Assembly (NCBI GenBank): GCA_015345905.1
Contig: JADDTR010000027.1
Location: 63,417-127,416 of the forward strand
Direction of reading: 5' to 3'
Source: Aotearoamyces nothofagi
Lineage: Eukaryota > Ascomycota > Leotiomycetes > Leotiales > Tympanidaceae
Length of the DNA stretch: 64,000 bases
Of this stretch, positions 36,087 through 47,169 are shown piece after piece; position 1 is the stretch's first letter, and the number at the start of each line of letters is the position of its first letter. The notes below the pieces were generated by a model. It searched no databases and was not told the DNA's origin. It was given only the letters and a program-made list of their open reading frames with translations. The position numbers and the translations under genes are program-made.

Positions 36087-37670
36087 ATGGCACTCGCGCC
36101 TTGGGTAAGCACAGAAGTCGCTCTCATTTGCCAACTACCTATGGCTAACACATGTGCATGTTTATGCAGGGCTGGCCAATGTCATGGCGCGTCATGATTC
36201 TTCTCAACATCAGCTTCTACAACATGATGGGCAACGTATTTGCCGCTGGAGTGCCGCCGCTTTTTAGTCTCTTGATTGAGGATTTCCACTGTTCCGTCAA
36301 CCAAGCATCGCAACTGGTATCTTACGCGCTATTGACCCTTGGCCTTATTGTGAGCAGGCTAGACCTCCCCATCCCCGGAAACAGCTTTCCTAATCACTGT
36401 CGGCCTCGTTTAGAATCTCTTGGCTTTACCCATCGTTGAATATCTGGGGAAAAGATACACTATCTTGATATCAATGGCCATATTCTTAGTATCGAACATC
36501 TGGGCTGCAAATGCGCAATCCTATTCGTCGTTGCTAGCAACAAGATTCATTGGGGGGTTATCGGGAGGCGTGATTGAAGCTCTGGGACCCTTTATTGTAT
36601 CGGAGTGTTTCCCTCAGCACCAGCTTGCAAGGGCTATGGTGGTGTATGTTGGCTTCCTTGCAGCAGGCTCTGCAATCGGGCCCATTGTAGCTGGGGCAAT
36701 CGCGTCTGGATTGCATAGCTGGCGGTGGTTCTTTGGCATCTCATCCATTGCTATTGGCGTCAACCTGATCACATCTATATTGATGCTCCCAGAGACGACC
36801 CATATCACCGAGGACTATGCAATAGAAAACGCGGCAACTACAGACGTCGAAAAGACGGATGTCTCTCACATGGAGATTACGAGCGTAGCCGGTAACTCTG
36901 TACAGGTACAAGGACGAGAGGAGCAATCGCTCTGGGACTTGTGGAAAGAGCGGTCCTTCTTCCTTAGCCTCGATCACGTTACGGAAAGACAAAATCCAAT
37001 AAAGCTGTTCTTCGAACCATTTCCATTGATACTTGCGCCGCCCGTCTTCATCACTACACTGGCTTTTGGACTGACGATTGGATGGACAGCGCTTATCTCA
37101 ATCGTTCTGTCCAACGTGTATTCTCAACCACCAATGTTATGGAGTCCGTGGCAGATTGGACTAATGAACCTTGGCCCTCTTGTAGGCCTGCTGATCGGAC
37201 TCCCCCTCGGTGGTGCCTGCGCCGACTGGCTCTCGACGATGGCAGGGAGGAAAGCCGACGGCGAGCACGATCCGCGGAGTCGACTTCCAGCTCTCATCCT
37301 CGGGGGCTTGATCAGTCCTGCTGGTTGCCTCGTCGTTGGATTCGCTCTTCAAAACAAGCTGCATTGGGCTGCAGCTGCAATTGGATGGGCCATGCTCACC
37401 TTTGGTCTCACAGCCTCGGCAAATGTTCTATTAACATACTCGGTGGATTGCTTCAGGATACGAGCTGGACACATTGGCGTCCTTGTCAATGTGATCAAGA
37501 ATGGTTTGGCCTTCGGTGTTTCATTCGCGTCGATGGATTGGTTTCTCAAGGCTGGCCCAGCAGCTCAATTCGGCACAATGGCTGGACTGCTGTGGGCATC
37601 ATATCTGACAGTTATCCCTCTCTACATGTATAGCAGCGCCTCGGTCAGAATGTCCCAAAGACTTCTCTAG
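36087..37670 (+). CDS. MFS transporter of the catabolic cluster
   Basis: A 12-helix major facilitator, probably plasma-membrane, moving the aromatic substrate or a product. Exons are 36087-36104 (18 nt), 36170-36349 and 36414-37670; the product is 484 residues. The tiny first exon (MALAPW) is joined to GWPMSWRVMILLNISFYNMMGNVF. The loop 2-3 motif reads LGKRYTILISMAIFLVSN, followed by RFIGGLSGGVIEALGPFIVSE and RAMVVYVGFLAAGSAIGPIVAGAI (drug:H+ antiporter-1-like motifs). A long hydrophilic central loop (about residues 200-260) separates the two six-helix halves. It is the last recognised cluster gene, on the same strand as the dehydrogenase and regulator. Confidence 0.92.
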
Positions 37671-38638
37671 TTGTACAATCTCCTCCTTCAAGACAGTATT
37701 AGTGCCTCAGGATTATACCGCCTTCCCAATATACATTTCTGATAGTTAGACAGTAATACCACAGATATATTTTGCTAGTTCTCGAGAATTGATTGGCTAA
37801 TTACAGCAAATTGATTGGTTAATTACAGCAAGCACTGTTCACACACGCTTGGATTACCTAACTCTACATAATATGAAGCGCTAACATCATTCCGGGGGTG
37901 GATAGTAGGAATGGATATATAATTAATTTGTCGCCAGTACACGCGTTGACGCGTAACATTCTGGCATCGCGCTGACGCTGTATTTATATACTGTAGTAGG
38001 GCCACAGCGCGGCAACGCGAGTAAGTACCTGCGTCTACTGCGTCGCTACAGTTGCAACCCAGCCCCTGCACCCTCTAGGTATCCATGCACCAGGCAAGCG
38101 AAGGTTATGTCCAGACTCCCCGAGATCTCGAGTAGATTCTTGCCAGAAACAAAACACTGTACAGACCGGTTTTCTTCCTCGCAGAAATTTATCACCGAGG
38201 AGGCACCGGAGTCAGGAATGGCGATGCCGGACAGAAGCTGCAAGCAGGACTTTGTGCAATCGCGAGATTCTACAAATAGACTAGCGCTGCGAATGTACAG
38301 TATCATCTTTCGGCGGCGGGACTGGGACGGGAGGGGCGGAAGTGGCGCAATCGGGAATAGTGACGATATATTCGTCCTAGCACGGGCTGCTTTGCTCGTT
38401 CGTTATTATGACCTTATTTCCTTCTTTCTTATATATATCTATTCTTGTTACCTCTACATCTTTGACTTCTTTCTTGTACATATCTATTCTCGTTACCTCT
38501 ACTTCTTTATCATTTCACTTCCGTCTCCTGGGCTTTCTCCATTCCATTTTTCAATTCTTCCGTCTGTATATATATAATTTTATATACACACCTCGTTTCT
38601 TGACAGCTAAAGCTACTCAGTACAAGTCTTGTCGCAAC
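37671..38638. other. Intergenic region before the GPI protein gene
   Basis: This 968-bp stretch holds two tandem copies of a 22-bp unit (37788-37831) and, just upstream of the next gene, a pyrimidine-rich zone with a duplicated block of about 50 bp built on TATCTATTCT(T/C)GTTACCTCTAC (38434-38520). Pyrimidine-rich tracts are common just upstream of strong fungal start codons. No gene is recognised in the short open frames. Confidence 0.5.
37788..37831. repeat. 22-bp tandem repeat, two copies
   Basis: Two adjacent 22-bp units begin ATTGATTGG and end ATTACAGCAA. They differ at one base (GGCTAA against GGTTAA). Confidence 0.9.
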
Positions 38639-39634
38639 ATGAAGCTATCACCTGTCTTCGCTGCTTCGGCACTAAGCATATTTTGCTCTCTGGCGCATGC
38701 TGCCGACAGCGACTATACCATCACCGCACCATCTTCTGGGGATGTGGTCTCTGTGACCCAGGTGTCGGTCATTGCGTGGACCACGACCGAGGACGCCACC
38801 GCATTGATTTCCCTCTATCTCGAGACCAAGAGCAACTCAACCAAGCTCTTTACCATCGCCTCGAGCATAGATAACTCGGGTTCTGTCTCTTGGACGCCCC
38901 CTTCTGGCACCACGGCGAATTCTGACTATGTCATTGCGCTCTACCCATCGGACTCGGACGATGTTTATTACTCAGACGAGTTCACTATCTCGACAGATGA
39001 GACAAGTGTCACCTACTATCCGACCACTGGCGAATCAGTCGAGACTGGTAAAACGACCATCATTACATGGGAGGTCGTTAGTGGTGTTGATACTGTCAGT
39101 ATCTACTTGATGGAGGGAGCCAGTACGTCTGACTTGACCAATATCTCAACTATTTCAATCGGCATCTCCAACACGGGCAATATTGGCTGCATCATCCCAA
39201 CCAGCGTCTCATCTGGCACCGACTATGTATTCGCGATTGTCGATTCCGAGGATTCTTCCAATGTCGTATACTCTTCAGAATTTACTATTGTTAGTGATTC
39301 GGCATCATCTACCGACAGTAGCAGCGCCGACAGTAGCAGCGCCAGCAGTAGCAGTGTCAGCAATGCCAGCAGTGCCGGCAGTGTCACCAGCAGTGTCACC
39401 GGCAGTGTCACCAGCAGTGCAAGCAGCAGTGCCAGCAGCAGCAACAGCGACGATAGCTCTAGCACTAAGACCACGAAGACCACTAAAATCACCACTTCCG
39501 CAACTTCAACATCCTCAAAATCTGCATCTGCAACTAGTAACTCATCGGGCTCAAGTTCAAGCTACATTGCTCCTGGAGTCTCCAATATCTGTATGTTGGT
39601 GGTAGTCGCGTTGCTGGGGCTGTTCTGGGCCTAA
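38639..39634 (+). CDS. GPI-anchored Kre9/KNH-domain cell-wall protein
   Basis: A single-exon gene for a 331-residue secreted, Ser/Thr-rich wall protein. Residues 1-21 are a signal peptide ending LAHA. Two Kre9/Knh1-type beta-sandwich repeats follow: YTITAPSSGDVVSVTQVSVIAWTT (from about 24) ending DEFTIS, and VTYYPTTGESVETGKTTIITWEV ending SEFTIV. A Ser/Ala/Thr spacer (about 220-305, AGCAGT-type codon repeats) would be O-mannosylated. The hydrophobic C-terminus ICMLVVVALLGLFWA is a GPI-addition signal. The start at 38639 is chosen because the signal peptide begins there; upstream in-frame codons translate the pyrimidine-rich leader. Its role is probably beta-glucan assembly or wall structure. 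Confidence 0.9.
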   Translation: MKLSPVFAASALSIFCSLAHAADSDYTITAPSSGDVVSVTQVSVIAWTTTEDATALISLYLETKSNSTKLFTIASSIDNSGSVSWTPPSGTTANSDYVIALYPSDSDDVYYSDEFTISTDETSVTYYPTTGESVETGKTTIITWEVVSGVDTVSIYLMEGASTSDLTNISTISIGISNTGNIGCIIPTSVSSGTDYVFAIVDSEDSSNVVYSSEFTIVSDSASSTDSSSADSSSASSSSVSNASSAGSVTSSVTGSVTSSASSSASSSNSDDSSSTKTTKTTKITTSATSTSSKSASATSNSSGSSSSYIAPGVSNICMLVVVALLGLFWA

Positions 39635-41096
39635 GCCGAGGCAAGGCGTTCCAAAGTAGAAGTGAGGCAAGGCGCAAAGAGGAAATAATGAATTCTGCAT
39701 GATAGAAATACTAAATACTACTAGGTATACCGGATAGGAGGATGCTAAGATATGGAGTCCCTGAGAAATTTAGAGCCAAAGGCAGGAATGCCCTTGTATG
39801 TATGTACAATACTGTCCTGTATATAGATATCTACAAGCATATATCCAGCTCGCCACGGTGACCTGCACGGGCCCGAAAAGTGTGATTCAGCTTACTTCAG
39901 GCCATTGTTAAGACGGGGTACTTGATGGCCACCGTAGAGTAGCAACAGCCTATAGAAAAAAACCTCTGCTTCTAACACCTTCACGACCTTCAATCCATCA
40001 AGTCGTTAATATCCACCAAAGTCCACCAGCGCCAGGGAATTACTTGCCTCAGGCCTACGAGCCACAGCCGCAGCCCCCAGCGCCACTGCCAGCCCCCTTT
40101 CCATACATAGCAGCTATCTACAGCAGTCAACCCTCTGGATTCCTCAGGGCGACATGATACCATACCTCTTGGTAGGTTGGCACTCTTCTCACGTGTAGCC
40201 TAGCGTCTTGCTTGTGCTCCCGGGCCTTCCTCTACTGTAGCTGTCGTCCTTCCCGAACCCTGATTCTTGCAGGGGTTTGTACAGTAGGAGATATGCGTGC
40301 TAGGGAAAGTATATTCGAGATTATAAGCGCCCGGATCACAGCCCAGCAGCAGCCTGCTCGGTGCTTCAAGCGCCCACCACTCCCCAGGGCGCCCGTGATT
40401 TGGTCCAACCCGCTCTCCAAAGGAGGGACGGCGGACCCCGGCCAACCGGAAAGCAGCGGGAGGTCCGCCGCCCTGCCGACCGGCGTGCGGAAGCCGGGCC
40501 ATACTGGCTGCCGGGGTCTGGGCACCTCTGTACGACCCCAGCACCTGCAGACGGCGTTCGCGCCCCCATTGGTGATGGCTGATAAGCTGCTCCCAACTGT
40601 GGGCGGTACGCTCGCCCACCAGAGCCCTAGGAAATCCTAGCACCCACCCTCCTTCCAATCCTTCTGGAAATGTTCCACTGCCGTGGAAAAGAAGCTGCGG
40701 ATGGTGGTGTATTCACTGGCTGTGTTGACGGCTGCTTGAAACTCAAACCCAGAGAAGCATTTCAGACATCCGCCGGGAGCAAACGTAGTACGGCGTGCGT
40801 TTACTACACATGTACATTCTGCGAAGCTCCGCTTGAAATACGCTGCTTCTGGTCTCTGCACTGAGCTGTAAGAGCTTCGTATGTCTGGGACATATTGTAA
40901 GTCGTTGATGGGCAATCTCTTAGCATATGCTCTTCCAACTGGTCACTGTTAGGCGTGAAGAGACGTCGGACAGCTTGATCCATGCCCACCTTCTTTCGTT
41001 TCTTAGCAAGACATCCCACAAGCCAGCACGGTACCTTACACCCTATTTCTCCATAGTTCCTGATGAGATCACGTTAGCATACGGCTGCAATCCACA
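39635..41096. other. 1.46-kb intergenic region, no gene recognised
   Basis: Open frames on both strands at 40200-40660 (up to 152 codons) coincide with a GC-rich patch and have no recognisable domain. No repeats stand out. The last 80 bp are the upstream region of copy B. Confidence 0.5.
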
Positions 41097-44000
41097 ATGG
41101 AGAGCATCGACTACTTATTTTCAGTATTGCACAACCTGAAGCAACATGAGAAGGATAAAGTGGACAAGCGCAAAGCAGAAGACGAAAAGATCGAAGCAGA
41201 AGCAGCGAGACTTGCAACTGAACTGCGTCAATCTCAAGCTGAAGAGCTCAAACATTTCGATGAGACCCGTCGGCTTTGCATTCAAGAGGTGTCCGAGGAT
41301 GCAAAGAGGAAGAGGGACGACCTATCGACGGCCCTAGCAGAGCTCGAAGAGCGCTGTCGGCAATACGCAAGCAAACTTGAACGACTCTCTGAGACAACGG
41401 ATCGGACTATAGAGGCGATCGAAAGAGATACGAGAGCTGAACGAGATGCAAAAGTAAAGGCATACACGGAGGCCGCAGAGAAGCTTATCTGTGAGAAACT
41501 CGAGAAGACACAACAGGCAGCTGCTCGGAGAGAGGAAAAAGACAAAAGCTTAAAGGAAGGCTTAAAAGATGCAATCTGGAATATTGAATCCAAGTTTGCA
41601 GCCATTGATTCCACTAATGACACTACATCGTCGAATATAGGAGGAGTATCGCAAGACCTTCCGATCAACGAAGATCATGGAGCAGACAAACCCCAAAGCG
41701 AACCAGGAGATATGACGAATTATCCAAGCCCTTCCTCTATTGAGACACGCAACATCGGCCCTACAGGAGAAACGAGGTCGATGTCTCAAGCAGAGCAACC
41801 AGTCGTCACAAATGTCAATATTTCCCAAGGCCATGGCTCCAATGACAGCCACAACGGCCAAACAGATCAAGTACCAACAGCGCCCACTCCCCAGATCAGT
41901 ACCAGGAGCTCATCTATCGTAGTACTGCAACTACCATGGCACCAAAACTCTACCGCCCAACCGTCACCCGAAACCATTCGCCCATCAGACCTCGACAAGC
42001 AGCCTGCTGCCTCCTTTTCGGAGCATCAATACATAAAAGATCGCTCAATGGCTGCAGCAGATGTCAAAGAGACTGACATAGTCCGTGAATACCCTGAAAG
42101 GAGCGGCTACTACTATGTCCTCGAATGTCCCATCTGCTTCAAAACTGATTTCCCCTGGAGGAAACCGGGTCATGGCCCCCTCATCCACTTACGGAAAGCA
42201 CATTCAGGAGTCTTCAATATTGGAAAAGGACAGTTGGATACACGTCGGAAAGCTGTCCAATGGTGTGGGATATACGTTAGGGATGGATCACGAGACTGGT
42301 TCCATAAACGCAAGAATTCATCTCCAACAGAATGGCATACCCCAGCAGAAGAGCTGCTTCCGCTTGATGACGATGAGCTGAGCTTTGTGGAGGAATCTGA
42401 ATCGGATGTCTACCTGGTAGAGGATGATTCTGAGCCTGATTATCTACCAAAGGATGGTAGCACCGCTTCCATCGAGAATTTTTTAGAGCATGAGGACGAG
42501 TTCATTATTAAAAATGGTGTATATGTTAGTCCAGAACCAATGGTCGGTGTCTTAGTTGAAAGACTCCAAGAGAATTCCCCATACTGGGAATCTACGTGGG
42601 ATACACGGGAGACTCTGATTTCTTTGCCCAAGCAGAAACTCCGGGAAGCAACGACAGCATTAAAGGAATTCGAAGATTTTAGGATTACGGAAGGGGATTT
42701 CAATAGAACAGCAAACGACTATGCCAGCCTGAATGATTCTGTAGAGAAAGCGAAGGCAAAGGTTCGGGATACAGAACGTTGTGCGGATTTTTTTGACGCG
42801 TGTGCCATTCATCCCAACCAGTTGCTGAGTAAGGATTATATTCCGGCCGGTGGACTAACGTCATATTGCTTGATGCCGCTGAGGGCGATTCTGAATAAGC
42901 TCTCCCGAGCGAATATTGGGGTCGACCCGGTCCAATGGCTAAGACAAAGGTTGTGCCAGTTGATTAAGGAACATGAGGACGTGCATGGCAATAAACCATT
43001 CCACTTGAAAAACAAGATCTTCAATTTTACCAAGGATCCGGGATATGCTGCTCTAGAGGAGTTGCCTGGTTCAAATTGTGAGTTATATCTCGCGATATTA
43101 TTACATAGTTCTATATGATCATCTCACTGCTTTTGATATGAGACCGGACTGATGATATATAGCACACGTACCAGCACCAGGAATGCTACGCCGTTCAGGA
43201 AACTTCAAGAAACACCGCCACTCCTCTCCGCCGCCGCAATCTAACCGGTCAAGAAAAAGCTTACGAAGGGTATCAGACGGGAATAGATACTCGCTCTTTA
43301 GTGATGAGATGAATCTCGATGATAATGACTCGGATACCGACCTAACACCCCTTTTCCCCGGCCTGGCTCAAATCTCTGTAGCAACGACCGAGCGGTTCAA
43401 TCCTTTTGCACCGACTTCGACCTCCAGTCCCACTGCTACTTTAGATCAAGCTTCTATTCCAGCTTCTAATTCGACACTGAACACAATAGCGCAAAACCAG
43501 AGCAGCAACATTTCCCAAGAATCTCCCAAGCCACGTTCCCCAGAGCAAGCCCTAGAAGTCTGCAGTCCAGTACGCAACAACCAGTCCGAAACTGTTTCCA
43601 ACGCCCATCCATTGTCGCTCCATCTTGAACGACAGAAGAGGACCGCTTCCTTAACTCCTGACTCTCCTGTTGGAACACCCACAGATACAATTACACTGAG
43701 TGTTTCACCAGTAAAGCCAAAGCCACAACCGGAGGAGCTAATAAAGCAAACAAGAGAAACAACCTTCCCCCTGCTTTCCATAAAATGCGGTGTCCAGCGG
43801 CACACCTACCACAAAAAAATCAGTATGGTCCTGCAATCCCTCGCAGGTGCCCCCTCACCTATAGTCTTCCTCCCTTACCAAGATGACTACTCCATCTCTA
43901 CCCTTCAACCAAGCCTCGTTATTCGCAGTGCCGACATCGCATCCGCGGCCTACACTACGCTAAGACACCAAGGTGACGGTCTCGTCCTGCACAAGAAGCG

Positions 44001-44220
44001 CAAACCGGGCACGATAGGCTGGAGCCTGGATGGGAATACGGTAGAACTGGGATTCGTACTCGTGGATGATGCGGATCGCTTCTTGCATCATTTGAGGCGT
44101 GGGAATGAGGAAATCGAGTTAAAGGAGAAAGGCGATGAGGAGAGGTTGGGGGATTATAGGGAGAATGCACAGGCGCGGGATAGTTTACGTGATGACAGGG
44201 TGGAGTCGACTTTGTTCTAG
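41097..44220 (+). CDS. Coiled-coil HPNQLL-family protein, copy B, with C2H2-like finger
   Basis: Not a family I recognise; it is homologous to copies A, C and D. Exons are 41097-43077 and 43163-44220; the product is 1012 residues. A charged coiled coil (about 10-180) leads to a Ser/Thr/Pro-rich region, then CPICFKTDFPW with Cys344, Cys347, His364 and His369 in a C2H2-like C-x2-C-x16-H-x4-H arrangement, absent from copy A. An acidic stretch (about 430-460) precedes GVYVSPEPMVGVLVERL (about 474-490), a coiled coil, IHPNQLLSKDYIPAGG at 571-586, and LMPLRAILNKLSRANIGVDPVQWLRQRLCQLI. After the intron comes a basic disordered linker and a C-terminal globular part from about 860 (LLSIKC ... GLVLHKKRKPGTIGWSLDGNTVELGF). 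There is no signal peptide or membrane segment. Zinc finger plus coiled coil could fit a nuclear role, unproven. Confidence 0.8.
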
Positions 44221-44559
44221 TTAGGGGTTCTTCTTCACATATCGTATGCGCTTAGCTTTGAATTGAAAGGAATAAAGTAAGGTAGAGGATATAATACCCG
44301 GAAAGGTGCATTCTATTGATCGCTGGCACGTCAACCTATCGCCGTCAACACACCAACTATGGGGCTTTAGTCAAAAGTAGTTCACATATTGGCACTGCCA
44401 ACCAAGCCAATCATTCACAAAAAAGGCATTTTAGAACCGATAGATTTTTTTTGGAAGCAAGACCCCTCGGCAGAAAATTCGGGGTCTGCTCTAGAAGTAC
44501 ATGCTGTCCATTCTCGGCTTTTCCCACGTACAACCCTTATAACTCCCACCTTTTCTAAA
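44221..44559. other. Convergent 3' ends of copy B and PRP19
   Basis: 339 bp lie between two convergent stop codons. A possible polyadenylation-like AATAAAG occurs at 44271-44277. No gene is seen. Confidence 0.5.
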
Positions 44560-46218
44560 TTACTGCGTTCCCAGCACACTAACGACGCCATCGACATTAA
44601 CCGCGACGAGACTCGCGCCCTTACGGCCCCAGGCCACGGCACTAGCCGGGACAGCGCTGCGCAGCGGCTCAGACCAGGCCTTGGAGGACTTGGCGTACTT
44701 CTGGACGGTGAGGCCGCTCGGGCCGGCGGTGGCGAGGAACTGGCCGGTGTAGTCCCAGGCGACGGCGGCGAGGGGGCTGGCGGTGTCGATGGTCTTGACC
44801 TCGGCGGCGGGGCCCTCCTTGCGCAGATCGAAGACGGTGAGGGTCGTGGAGCCCCTGGCGGAAGCGGCGAACCAGATGCCGTTTTCGGAGAAGGAGAGGG
44901 TGTGGATGGGGGAGGGGGGGGAGAGGGTGAAGGAGGCGGCGAAGGCGCCGGTTTTGGTGTGGTAGAGCTTGATCTGGCCGTCGGCGGCGCCGGCGGCGAA
45001 GAGGTGGCCGTCGGGGTGGAAGGCGGCGGCGGTGAGTTCTGGGGAGGGGAGGGTTAGTTTGGCTGGGAGGGGAGGGGGATGGGGGTGGGAGACGTACCGG
45101 AATCGGTGTAGACTTGAGTTACGGCTTTGGCGCCTACTAGGTCGTAGAAGACGAAGCTCTTGTCGACGCCTACTGAGGCGAGGATATCGCCGCTCGGGTG
45201 TAGGGCGAGGGCGTTTGCTGCTCCGGCGTGCGATGTGAAGGAGGTGACTTCGCTGCCGTTGCTGAAGACCTTGACGGCACCGGTCGTGGAGGATACGATA
45301 GGTTGGCTACCGTACCATACTGCATCGGTGACTGCGCCTCCTACGGCGAAAGTCTGCACCAGTTTGTTCTCTGGGATCAGGTAAACTCCAGCGGTGCCAT
45401 CTGATCCACCAACGATAGCTTGTTCTCCTGATTCATCAACTGCAATTGCAACGCTACCAGGGTAGAGGGGCTCTGAGCTCGACGTCACAGTGTATGACTC
45501 GATAGAGTCCGAGGTAGCCCAATCCTTTGGTACTGGGCGTTTCCGACGGCTCTTTGAAAGTCTGATGAACGGGTTAGTTATTTGCGAGATATCGATGGCA
45601 GAACTGGATATCATACTTCTCTTGTGTCGCATCCACCTTCTCAGAAAGCTCTTCTGGGAGACCCGCGCTGTCAACCTGCATCTGGTCTCCATTACCAGCT
45701 CCAGAACCGATCGTAACCTTGGACAGAGCGTCTCGTGCCTCGTCCCGCTCTCGTGTTAATCTTGCGATCACTCTAATGGCCGCATCGTGTTGGTACAGCG
45801 CCGTAGCAAGCTCTTGGCGTGTCTGTCCAAGCTCTTGTCTGACCGTGTATGACTCGAGCGCAAGGGCGTCCCATTCATTCTGGAACACAGAGAGTAGAGA
45901 AGGAATCGAGGTGAGGGTAGGTGGTTTTGGTCGAACAACTCGGGATGTCTTGACCTCAATCAGGTCCTCCACTGTCATTTCCTCTCCGGTAACAGGATCC
46001 TTTCCATTCTCCGAGACGTATGCCTCAATCAACCGTCTCTCGAAGACGTTGCCTGGGCCTAGGTTAGCAATGAAGGATTTCGAAGTAGCTAGCCTTCTCA
46101 ACTTACCAGACTTGCCAGAGACAACTGGCGTCTGTGGGGTTTCTCCAGATACTATAACTGATCAGCGCGTGTAATTAGGGTTATGATATCCGAGGCATAA
46201 CTTACTTGCGCACAACAT
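44560..46218 (-). CDS. PRP19: Pre-mRNA-processing factor 19 (Prp19), U-box ubiquitin ligase
   Basis: The scaffold and E3 ligase of the NineTeen complex in spliceosome activation. Exons are 46206-46218 (13 nt), 46107-46151, 45617-46052, 45098-45561 and 44560-45038; the product is 478 residues. The U-box ([43 protein letters not shown]) is spread over the first three exons. The Prp19 coiled coil follows (WDALALESYTVRQELGQTRQELATALYQHDAAIRVIARL), then WD40 repeats (VAIAVDESGEQAIVGGSDGTAGVYLI; ALALHPSGDILASVGVDKSFVFYDL; AAAFHPDGHLFAAGAADGQIKLY; AVAWDYTGQFLATAGPSGLTVQKY). The 13-nt first coding exon is needed to begin the U-box. It is divergent from the OHCU decarboxylase gene. Confidence 0.95.
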
Positions 46219-46419
46219 CTTGCTTATGTAGTAGAGAATTGAGATATCACTCGCGGCGCATACAACCCATTCAAACAACTTTTGAGGTCCAGTCGCGAAT
46301 TTTGGCGCTCGGACGCTAGCCGTTCAAAGTTAGCCAATTCTGCTATCAAGTGCTCCACATCTTTAATGAAGAGCATCTACGACATCGAAGAAGCTCTCAT
46401 TGAGCTCATTATTTACAAG
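46219..46419. promoter_or_regulatory. Short divergent promoter of PRP19 and OHCU decarboxylase
   Basis: About 200 bp separate the two start codons if the decarboxylase starts at 46420. Earlier in-frame ATGs at 46282 and 46366 would shrink it to 63-147 bp, which is why the later start is preferred. Confidence 0.5.
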
Positions 46420-47078
46420 ATGTCGGGATACAATCTACCTCCGATATCTTACGTGCCAAAACTTAGCACGATAGAGAGAGTAGGCGTTCTCGATGCTCTT
46501 TTCGAACCATGCACGGCCTTGCATACGCTCTCTGTTGAAGCCCTATCAACCGCATCTTTCGGCTCGTACAATGATCTCATTGCTAATATCGGGAAACAGT
46601 TGACGTCTCTCTCGGAAAGTGCTCTCGAAAGTGATGTTGACTGGCTGGACAAAATCCTTGCAGCTCACCCCAGACTCGGAGCAAAGAAGGTCGAGAGTGC
46701 TCAGTCACAAGCTGAGCAAGCACAACTTACCCGTGGTGGTGAGGAAGAAGCCAAACAACTGCAGGGACTAAATGATGAATATGAGACTACATTCCCTGGG
46801 CTTAGATATGTGTAAGCCAAATGCGATGTTCTCGAGGGGCTCTACTCATAGTTGCAGTGTCTTTGTCAACGGTCGAGGTCGACCAGCAATCATGGAAAAC
46901 ATGCGCTCAAGGATTGCCAGAGGTGATATTAAACTCGAAAGGCTTGAGGCAATAAAGGTATTTAATTCGATGCATTTACAAAGTCGATGTCGATTACTTG
47001 ACTAATATACAACTAAAGGCAATGTGCGAAATCGCATCAGATCGTGCCGCTAAGCTCCAGAAGCTCTGTCTGTCTTGA
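46420..47078 (+). CDS. OHCU decarboxylase (urate breakdown)
   Basis: 2-oxo-4-hydroxy-4-carboxy-5-ureidoimidazoline decarboxylase makes (S)-allantoin after uricase. Exons are 46420-46811, 46858-46957 and 47019-47078; the product is 183 residues. Family blocks are visible: LPPISYVPKLSTIERVGVLDALFEPCTALH, ILAAHPRLGAKKVESAQSQAEQAQ (active-site region), LNDEYETTFPGLRYVVFVNGRGRPAIMENMRSRI and LEAIKAMCEIASDRAAKL. The YV-VFVNG junction fixes the first intron (46 bp). No clear peroxisomal tail is present (it ends KLCLS). It is convergent with the next gene. Confidence 0.92.
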
Positions 47079-47169
47079 ATATACTATCCCCCCACCCACG
47101 AGTCACCTAAGTCACCCGGAACACCTTTTCCCAACCATTATCATGCAGACGGTAAAAACAGAATCCAGG

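Noticed and set aside
40200-40660. Overlapping plus and minus frames of 142 and 152 codons
   Set aside because: Both strands are open because the patch is GC-rich. No domain, no splice extension, no recognisable similarity.
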